DNA from: Anaerolineae bacterium
GTDB lineage: Bacteria; Chloroflexota; Anaerolineae; B4-G1
Assembly: GCA_030612185.1 (NCBI GenBank)
Contig: JAUWOI010000085.1
Coordinates: 1-11,679 of the forward strand
DNA length: 11,679 bases
Reading direction: 5' to 3'
Shown here: positions 1 through 4,722 of the stretch, piece after piece
How the letters are laid out: each line of letters begins with the position of its first letter
How positions within the stretch are numbered: the first letter of the stretch is position 1
Made by a program: the position numbers and the translations under genes
Notes under the pieces: model-generated
Databases searched by the model: none
The model's input: the letters and a program-made list of their open reading frames with translations, nothing else
Told to the model about the DNA's origin: nothing

Positions 1-20
1 ATTTCGCAGGGTCAGTCACC

Positions 21-116
21 AGACCCTAAGGGTTTTCGTGCAAAATCTGGCAAAAAGAGCTGTTACGCTAGCGAAAAATGGTGTTTACACGATCTTGGGC
101 AAAACCCTTAGGGTCT
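21..116. repeat. REPIN/MITE-like palindromic element 1
   Basis: A 16-bp perfect inverted repeat (AGACCCTAAGGGTTTT at 21-36 and its reverse complement at 101-116) encloses a 64-bp spacer, for 96 bp in all. Each arm is itself a small palindrome (ACCCT-A-AGGGT). The tetramer CACC lies directly outside both ends (17-20 and 117-120), as a 4-bp target duplication would, though four bases can match by chance. No ORF fits inside. The size and paired-palindrome layout resemble REPINs or very small MITEs. The mobilising enzyme is not identifiable here. Confidence 0.6.
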
Positions 117-179
117 CACCACGCGAAATCCCAAAGAGCCACCGTGCAGAGGCGTCGGAACCCCGGATCGCGTCATCGC

Positions 180-208
180 TTGCGCCGAACAGACAACTGG
201 CGTACAAT
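180..208 (+). promoter_or_regulatory. Possible sigma70-type promoter of the Vps62-PrsW gene
   Basis: A TACAAT -10 hexamer (203-208, 5 of 6 to consensus) follows a weak TTGCGC -35 (180-185) at a 17-bp spacing. It would start transcription near 215 and leave a leader of about 27 nt before the GTG start at 242. The weak -35 limits confidence. Confidence 0.4.
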
Positions 209-227
209 TCACGCTCAGATGTGAAAC

Positions 228-234
228 GAGGAGG
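228..234 (+). promoter_or_regulatory. Shine-Dalgarno that decides the GTG start at 242
   Basis: GAGGAGG lies 7 nt before GTG at 242. The only ATG further upstream in the same frame (38) lies inside palindromic element 1, has no comparable site, and precedes the predicted promoter. Translation is therefore placed at 242. Confidence 0.75.
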
Positions 235-241
235 CACAACA

Positions 242-2731
242 GTGCTCACACACATAGGGGCCAAGAAACCGGGTTTTTCACACAGGAAGACCTCGCTGGC
301 AGCGGAAAAGCATCTGCAAGCAATACTGCTTCGCTTGTGGAGCACCAAAAACCCGGTTTCTGCGATCATCGCACTGGCGCTGGTGCTTCTGGCCTGCGCC
401 GTTCCGGTACTGGCCGACGATCCCCCTCCTCCCGAAAGTGACGCCGAGTTGGCCCGGCGCTACGCGCCGGTGTTTTACTTCCACCTGGCCGAGATCTTCC
501 GCCCCCAGCCGGTGGACGTGATCGTGGAACAGGCCCGGTTGCGCCAGAGCCGCAGGCTGTGGTTCGACGTCAACATTCTGCTCAGTCTGGACGTCTTCGA
601 TCTGTTCGACCTCGAAAGCGACGAGAGCCACTTTCTCGACGTCTGGTACGGCGACGACGGCGGTTCAGCCTACACCAATTACTCCGCCCACCAGGCATAC
701 TACGAGGCAGTGCTGAGCCCCGAGGCCGGTGGGCCGCCCGCTGTGGTCTACGCCCACGTGGTGCGGGAAAAGGACACAGGTCACATCACGATCCAGTACT
801 GGGCCCTCTATTTTTACAACGACTGGTTCAACAAACACGAGGGCGACTGGGAAATGGTCCAGGTGATGCTCACCGCTGAGGGTGAGCCGGAATGGGTGGT
901 GCTCAGCCAGCACCACGGCGGCACCCGCCGACCCTGGGCCAGTGCGCCAGTTGAGCCAGTCGAAGACGGCACGCACCCGGTAGCCTACGTCGCCCTGGGC
1001 TCGCACGCCAACTACTTCGCCGGCGACGAGATCTACCCCAATGGGAAGGACATCGCCAAGACACGCGTCGAGATTCTGGACCGCACGGGCACCTGCGACC
1101 GTCTGATCCCCGACGTGATTCTGATCCCCGACCGAGCCGACCTGGCGACGGACCCCGGCGCGTGGCCGGGGGCGGAGTGGCTGCCCTACCGTGGCCGCTG
1201 GGGCGAGGTGGCCGTCCAGAGCGACTTCGGCGGCCCGCTAGGCCCGGCCGACAAGGGCGCGCAGTGGGAACAGCCCTATGCCTGGGGGATGGCCCAACCC
1301 CTGGACACGGATACATGGTACGCTAACCGGCTGCGAGTGGAGGTCGTCGGGGCAACTGCCGAAGAGGCCCAGGTACAGTTGGCGGACGAGCGCGGCGGCG
1401 ACTTGTCCCCGGTGGAGGAATTGGGCCACCTGGCCATCTTGCATAACAACCCACTGACAGGGACGGGAGTCGTGGCTTCCATCAGCGTTCTCCCCAACAG
1501 CCGCTGGGACGTGGTCGCCACCTGGCCTGACGCTGCGGCAACGCAGGTGACCCGGCTGCGCTTCGCCGCTGTGCCGTTCGCCGAGTCGGGCCATGCGACG
1601 CTGGAACTGGGGCCCGGCCCCGTGGCAAGCCTGCTGGTGGAGGGCGCAGGCGACGGGGGGAGCGACCTGGCGCTGGAGCCTGCGGAGACGGAGACCTTCG
1701 AGGTCACGTGGGACGCACCCGACCTGGTCTGGATCGGTACCGTCCTCCCGGCGCACCAGGTGGGAACGGGGTTGCTGATTGTATTGCTGGCGAGTGTGGT
1801 ACCGGCGCTGGTCTACGTCGGCACGCTCTACTGGGTGGACCGGTACGAGAAGGAGCCGAAGCGGCTGCTGGCGGCAACGTTTCTGTGGGGGGCCATCCCG
1901 TCGCTGGCGCTGGCGCTGGCGGCGGAACTGTTCTTTCGGCTGCCGCCGGACCTGATCGGTGCCCATGCGTTGGAAGCAGTGCGGCTGGGCCTGATCGCGC
2001 CGCTGTTACAAGAAGTCTTAAAGGGCGCGGCGGTGCTTTTCATCTCCTGGCGCTACCGGCGCGAGTTCGACAACGTCCTGGATGGCATCATCTACGGGGC
2101 GATGGTGGGCTTCGGCTTTGCGATGACGGGGAATATCATCAGTTACGCCGGCAGTTTCGCGCTGTGGGGCTTCGACGGACTCAGTGTCTCCGTCTTCGCT
2201 GAAGGGCTGGCCTACGGTATGAACCACGCCCTCTATACAGCAATCTTTGGCGCGGGGCTGGGACTTGCCCGCCTGACGCAGAAGCGGAGGCAGCGTTGGG
2301 TCTTATCTGTGGGAGGATTCGTGCTGGCGGTGGCGACTCACGCGCTGCATAGCCTGCTGGCGCGCAATCTCCTGGGGTTGAACGTCGTGACAGTTCTCGC
2401 AACAGGAGCGGGGGTGATCCTGGTCGGGATCGTCACAGGCTGGTCGCTGGCGCGGCAGCGCCGGTGTCTGATAACCGAGTTGGTGGGCGAGGTGCCAGAC
2501 GCGCTCTACCGCACGCTGACCGCCCCAGGGAGGCGCAGCCGGGCAGAGTGGCGGGCGCTATGGACCGGAGGGATGAGTGAGTGGCGGCGCGCACGACGAC
2601 TACACGAATGGTGTACAGAACTAGCCTTCAAGAAGATGCAGCACCGGCGGCGGCCCGATGAGTCTGAGATAGTTCAGGAAATTGAACGGTTGCGCCAGGA
2701 GATCAGCGCACTGGTCGAACACACGGAGTAG
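242..2731 (+). CDS. Secreted Vps62-like domain fused to PrsW-family intramembrane protease-like domain
   Basis: An 829-aa protein starting at GTG 242. Residues 39-58 form a hydrophobic signal or anchor segment ending in VLA-DD. Residues about 65-365 look like a Vps62/DUF946-type domain (YAPVFYFH near 74-81, HEGDWEMVQV at 199-208, VALGSHANYF at 250-259). A beta-rich linker follows to about 500. Residues about 508-740 are a multi-helix PrsW-type domain with the family EKEP motif (536-539), MNHALYTAIFG (660-670) and HALH (700-703). PrsW proteases cleave membrane substrates such as anti-sigma factors. Here the usual EExxK reads QEVLK (590-594) and the usual FAxxEN reads FAMTGN (626-631), so activity is doubtful. 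The last 90 residues are charged and probably cytosolic. Residues 8-40 are encoded by palindromic element 2. Domain assignments come from motif recognition: PrsW is fairly certain, Vps62 less so. Confidence 0.8.
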   Translation: MLTHIGAKKPGFSHRKTSLAAEKHLQAILLRLWSTKNPVSAIIALALVLLACAVPVLADDPPPPESDAELARRYAPVFYFHLAEIFRPQPVDVIVEQARLRQSRRLWFDVNILLSLDVFDLFDLESDESHFLDVWYGDDGGSAYTNYSAHQAYYEAVLSPEAGGPPAVVYAHVVREKDTGHITIQYWALYFYNDWFNKHEGDWEMVQVMLTAEGEPEWVVLSQHHGGTRRPWASAPVEPVEDGTHPVAYVALGSHANYFAGDEIYPNGKDIAKTRVEILDRTGTCDRLIPDVILIPDRADLATDPGAWPGAEWLPYRGRWGEVAVQSDFGGPLGPADKGAQWEQPYAWGMAQPLDTDTWYANRLRVEVVGATAEEAQVQLADERGGDLSPVEELGHLAILHNNPLTGTGVVASISVLPNSRWDVVATWPDAAATQVTRLRFAAVPFAESGHATLELGPGPVASLLVEGAGDGGSDLALEPAETETFEVTWDAPDLVWIGTVLPAHQVGTGLLIVLLASVVPALVYVGTLYWVDRYEKEPKRLLAATFLWGAIPSLALALAAELFFRLPPDLIGAHALEAVRLGLIAPLLQEVLKGAAVLFISWRYRREFDNVLDGIIYGAMVGFGFAMTGNIISYAGSFALWGFDGLSVSVFAEGLAYGMNHALYTAIFGAGLGLARLTQKRRQRWVLSVGGFVLAVATHALHSLLARNLLGLNVVTVLATGAGVILVGIVTGWSLARQRRCLITELVGEVPDALYRTLTAPGRRSRAEWRALWTGGMSEWRRARRLHEWCTELAFKKMQHRRRPDESEIVQEIERLRQEISALVEHTE
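264..361. repeat. REPIN/MITE-like palindromic element 2, inside a coding region
   Basis: A 15-bp perfect inverted repeat (AGAAACCGGGTTTTT at 264-278, reverse complement at 347-361) surrounds a 68-bp spacer, 98 bp in total. The arm holds the palindrome AACCGGGTT. Its outer edges (AGA...GGTTTT) match those of elements 1 and 3. It lies within the N-terminal coding part of the Vps62-PrsW gene, where the arms encode KKPGF and KNPVS. The flanking tetramers GCCA (260-263) and GCGA (362-365) match at 3 of 4 positions, so a target duplication is possible but unproven. Confidence 0.6.
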
Positions 2732-2742
2732 AGGCAATTTAG

Positions 2743-2788
2743 TCATTATGTCATTGCTTCATTGTTCATTGCTTCATTGCTTCATTGA
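2743..2788. repeat. TCATTGCT octamer tandem array
   Basis: Nearly six copies of an 8-bp unit, TCATTGCT, some shortened to 7 bp or varied (TCATTATG, TCATTGT). They fill almost the whole spacer between two convergent genes (stops at 2731 and 2792). No hairpin terminator is visible in this spacer. It is a likely slippage-prone VNTR. Confidence 0.8.
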
Positions 2789-2791
2789 CAC

Positions 2792-3436
2792 TCACCGATT
2801 CTCCAACCGGAACCCGTGCCCACGCACAGTAACAATGTAGTGGTGATCCGGGTCTGCGGCCGAGATACGGTCGCGCAGGCGGCGCACCAGCGCATCAATC
2901 GCCTGTTCGGAGATGCCCACCTCTTCATCTTCGGACCACACGGCGGCCACGATTGTTTCCCGCGCAATCACCTCACCTTCGTGGTCGAGCAGTAACTCCA
3001 GCAGCCGGTACTGAGACACCGAGAGAGGCGGGGTCAACTCGTGCCCCCCGACGAAGATCCTCTTGGCAGCCCGGTCAACGTGCAGTCCACGGCGTGGACC
3101 GGTCAACTCCAACGGCAACGTCGCGTCAGCGCCCACAAAGCCCATCTTGATGCACAGCGCGACCTGTATCTCGTCCCCATCCTTCAGACGGTACGGCTCA
3201 TCGTGCACCTCCCGGCCATTGACGCAAGTGCCGTTTTTGCTCCCCAGATCGCGCAGCAGATAGCCACTGGAGTCCCGTTCGATCTGGACGTGGTGGCGCG
3301 ATACCTGCCGCTCCGGGAGCACGATGTCACATTCCGACCCCCGCCCGATAATCACCTGACCCTGCTCGATGACCCAGCGCTGCCCTTCCAGTTCTCCCTC
3401 GTAGACAATGAGCATTGGCATGTCCAGTCGTGTCAT
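2792..3436 (-). CDS. FHA domain protein with C-terminal OmpR-type winged helix
   Basis: A 214-aa predicted cytosolic transcription regulator. Residues about 8-98 are a forkhead-associated domain with all usual signature residues: GR at 31-32, SRHH at 46-49, SKNGT at 66-70 and N73, which together bind phosphothreonine. Residues about 118-212 match a Trans_reg_C winged helix (recognition region SEQAIDALVRRLRDRI, wing VRGHGFRL). The order is opposite to mycobacterial EmbR, where the winged helix comes first and FHA last. The start at 3436 is chosen because GAGGAGG lies 5 nt before that ATG; an in-frame ATG 20 codons upstream lacks a site. The gene is divergent from a Ser/Thr kinase 202 bp away, so it is probably a phospho-dependent regulator controlled by that kinase. 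Target genes are unknown. Confidence 0.9.
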   Translation of the reverse strand: MTRLDMPMLIVYEGELEGQRWVIEQGQVIIGRGSECDIVLPERQVSRHHVQIERDSSGYLLRDLGSKNGTCVNGREVHDEPYRLKDGDEIQVALCIKMGFVGADATLPLELTGPRRGLHVDRAAKRIFVGGHELTPPLSVSQYRLLELLLDHEGEVIARETIVAAVWSEDEEVGISEQAIDALVRRLRDRISAADPDHHYIVTVRGHGFRLENR

Positions 3437-3441
3437 CACAA

Positions 3442-3448
3442 CCTCCTC
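3442..3448 (-). promoter_or_regulatory. Shine-Dalgarno of the FHA regulator gene
   Basis: GAGGAGG on the minus strand lies 5 nt from the ATG at 3436 and decides the start. It lies 5 bp from the edge of palindromic element 3, so a hairpin in the leader could affect access to it. Confidence 0.8.
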
Positions 3449-3453
3449 ACTCA

Positions 3454-3552
3454 AGACCTGACAGGTTTCCACGAATTTCGTCACTTGAGGCCCCATCTGT
3501 CACTCGGCAACTGTGTTGAACAGCAAATCTTGGGTAAAAACCTGTCAGGTCT
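3454..3552. repeat. REPIN/MITE-like palindromic element 3
   Basis: A 15-bp perfect inverted repeat (AGACCTGACAGGTTT at 3454-3468, reverse complement at 3538-3552) encloses a 69-bp spacer, 99 bp in total. Each arm is a palindrome (ACCTG-A-CAGGT). Directly inside the right arm is ATCTTGGG, also found at the same place in element 1 (92-99). It occupies most of the spacer between the divergent FHA and kinase genes. No target duplication is apparent. Confidence 0.65.
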
Positions 3553-3574
3553 GATCAACCGGGAATTGCTGTAC

Positions 3575-3603
3575 TTGACAGAATCGCTCTTCTCGCTTAT
3601 GAT
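3575..3603 (+). promoter_or_regulatory. Strong sigma70-type promoter of the Ser/Thr kinase gene
   Basis: A perfect TTGACA -35 (3575-3580), a 17-bp spacer, then TATGAT (3598-3603, 5 of 6). Transcription would start near 3610, about 29 nt before the kinase ATG. It lies 22 bp outside palindromic element 3. It is the best promoter match in the window. Confidence 0.75.
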
Positions 3604-3638
3604 GAAACGCAGCCGCAACAGAGAGAAGAAGAGAAAAC

Positions 3639-4625
3639 ATGGTCCGCCTGCTTGCATCCGAGACCGTCCTGCGTGGACGGTACAAAATCATTGCGCCTGT
3701 CGGCCAAGGGGGTATGGGCGCAGTATACCGCGCCGAGGACCTGCGCCTGGAAGGTCGCATCTGTGCGGTCAAAGAGGTCCGCCCAGACCCAGAAGCCACG
3801 CCAGAGGCGCTGCTCCAATCCCAGGAGCAATTCCGCCGCGAGGCCTCCACTCTGGCGCGGCTGGACCACCCCAACCTGCCCAAGGTCTCCGACACCTTCA
3901 GCGAGAGTGGGCGTGAGTACCTGGTGATGGACTTCGTCGGTGGGCCGGACCTGCGCCACCTGATGGAGGAGAACCGTCGCCAGGGTAAATTCCTCGACGA
4001 GCAACTGGTGCTTCGCTGGGCCGACCAGTTGTGTGACGCGTTGGAGTATCTCCACAGCCAGGACCCTCCCGTACTCCACCGCGACATCAAGCCGGCCAAC
4101 ATCAAGTTGACGCCCGGTGGACTGATTAAACTGGTGGACTTTGGGCTGGTCAAACTGCTGGCGGCGGACGACTCCCACACCGTCACCATTCTGCAAGGTC
4201 GGGGCACCGTAGCCTATACCCCGTTGGAGCAGTATGGTGGAGATACCGGCCACACCGATGTCCGTTCCGACGTTTACTCGTTTGGCGCTACGCTCTACCA
4301 CCTGTTGACCAATCAACCCCCAGTAGATGCCAAGCAGCGGTTCCTCAACCCCAACGCGCTCCTATTCCCGCGAGCGATCAATCCACGCATCCCTCCCACC
4401 ACAGAGCGTGCCATTATGACAGCCATCGCCATGCATCCCAGTCCACGCCCACCGAACGTGGCAGCGTTTCGGGAACTGCTACACGCCAATTCCATCCCCT
4501 CCTCCTTGCTTCCCCTGGTTCCCGCACAAGGGGAGTGGCGCCGGGCAGTGATCGAAAACCGGGGCTTGCTATCGTTTGCCGCCGTGATGCTCATCCTCGC
4601 CGTATTGGTGACCTTCTTCAATTAG
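3639..4625 (+). CDS. Tail-anchored Hanks-type Ser/Thr protein kinase
   Basis: A 328-aa kinase that transfers phosphate from ATP to Ser/Thr of protein substrates. All catalytic landmarks are visible: glycine loop GQGGMGAVY (22-30), ATP-binding K45, helix-C E68, HRDIKPAN (147-154, catalytic D149), DFG (167-169), TPLEQ in place of the APE motif (194-198, common in bacterial kinases) and D211 in SDVYSFG. The kinase domain covers about 14-285. A single hydrophobic helix (309-327) ends at the C-terminus, so the enzyme is tail-anchored with the kinase domain facing the cytosol and no extracellular sensor or PASTA repeats. The ATG at 3639 follows a purine-rich stretch (GAAGAGAAAAC) and a strong promoter. 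The divergent FHA-winged-helix gene is the obvious candidate partner. The signal it senses cannot be read from the sequence. Confidence 0.93.
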   Translation: MVRLLASETVLRGRYKIIAPVGQGGMGAVYRAEDLRLEGRICAVKEVRPDPEATPEALLQSQEQFRREASTLARLDHPNLPKVSDTFSESGREYLVMDFVGGPDLRHLMEENRRQGKFLDEQLVLRWADQLCDALEYLHSQDPPVLHRDIKPANIKLTPGGLIKLVDFGLVKLLAADDSHTVTILQGRGTVAYTPLEQYGGDTGHTDVRSDVYSFGATLYHLLTNQPPVDAKQRFLNPNALLFPRAINPRIPPTTERAIMTAIAMHPSPRPPNVAAFRELLHANSIPSSLLPLVPAQGEWRRAVIENRGLLSFAAVMLILAVLVTFFN

Positions 4626-4643
4626 CCGCTCAAAGCCCCTGCC

Positions 4644-4722
4644 TTGCACACTTGCCAACTTGCAAACTTGCACACCTGCCAACTTGCAAACTTGCACACT
4701 TGCCAACTTGCACACTTGCAGC
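4644..4722. repeat. TTGCNNAC octamer tandem array
   Basis: Ten consecutive 8-bp units of the form TTGC(AC/CA/AA)AC, arranged with a 24-bp higher-order period (TTGCACAC TTGCCAAC, then TTGCAAAC). One unit has CTGC. The array fills nearly the whole 97-bp gap between the convergent kinase and GH3 genes and ends at the GH3 stop codon. The 8-bp period and absence of spacers exclude a CRISPR. Likely a VNTR. Confidence 0.85.

Noticed and set aside
38..241. Upstream ATG (38) extending the Vps62-PrsW protein by 68 residues
   Set aside because: It lies inside palindromic element 1, precedes the predicted promoter, lacks a ribosome site, and the extension has no recognisable domain; GTG 242 has GAGGAGG at good spacing.
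903..1966. Large minus-strand open frames opposite the Vps62-PrsW gene
   Set aside because: Arg/Pro/Gln-rich shadow frames of a high-GC gene, with no family resemblance and no ribosome sites; the plus frame has clear domains.
3437..3496. N-terminal 20-residue extension of the FHA regulator from an ATG at 3496
   Set aside because: The extension overlaps element 3 and the strong ribosome site; the ATG at 3436 has ideal spacing.
4644..4722. CRISPR-like array
   Set aside because: The units are 8 bp and directly contiguous with no unique spacers; the same holds for 2743-2788.
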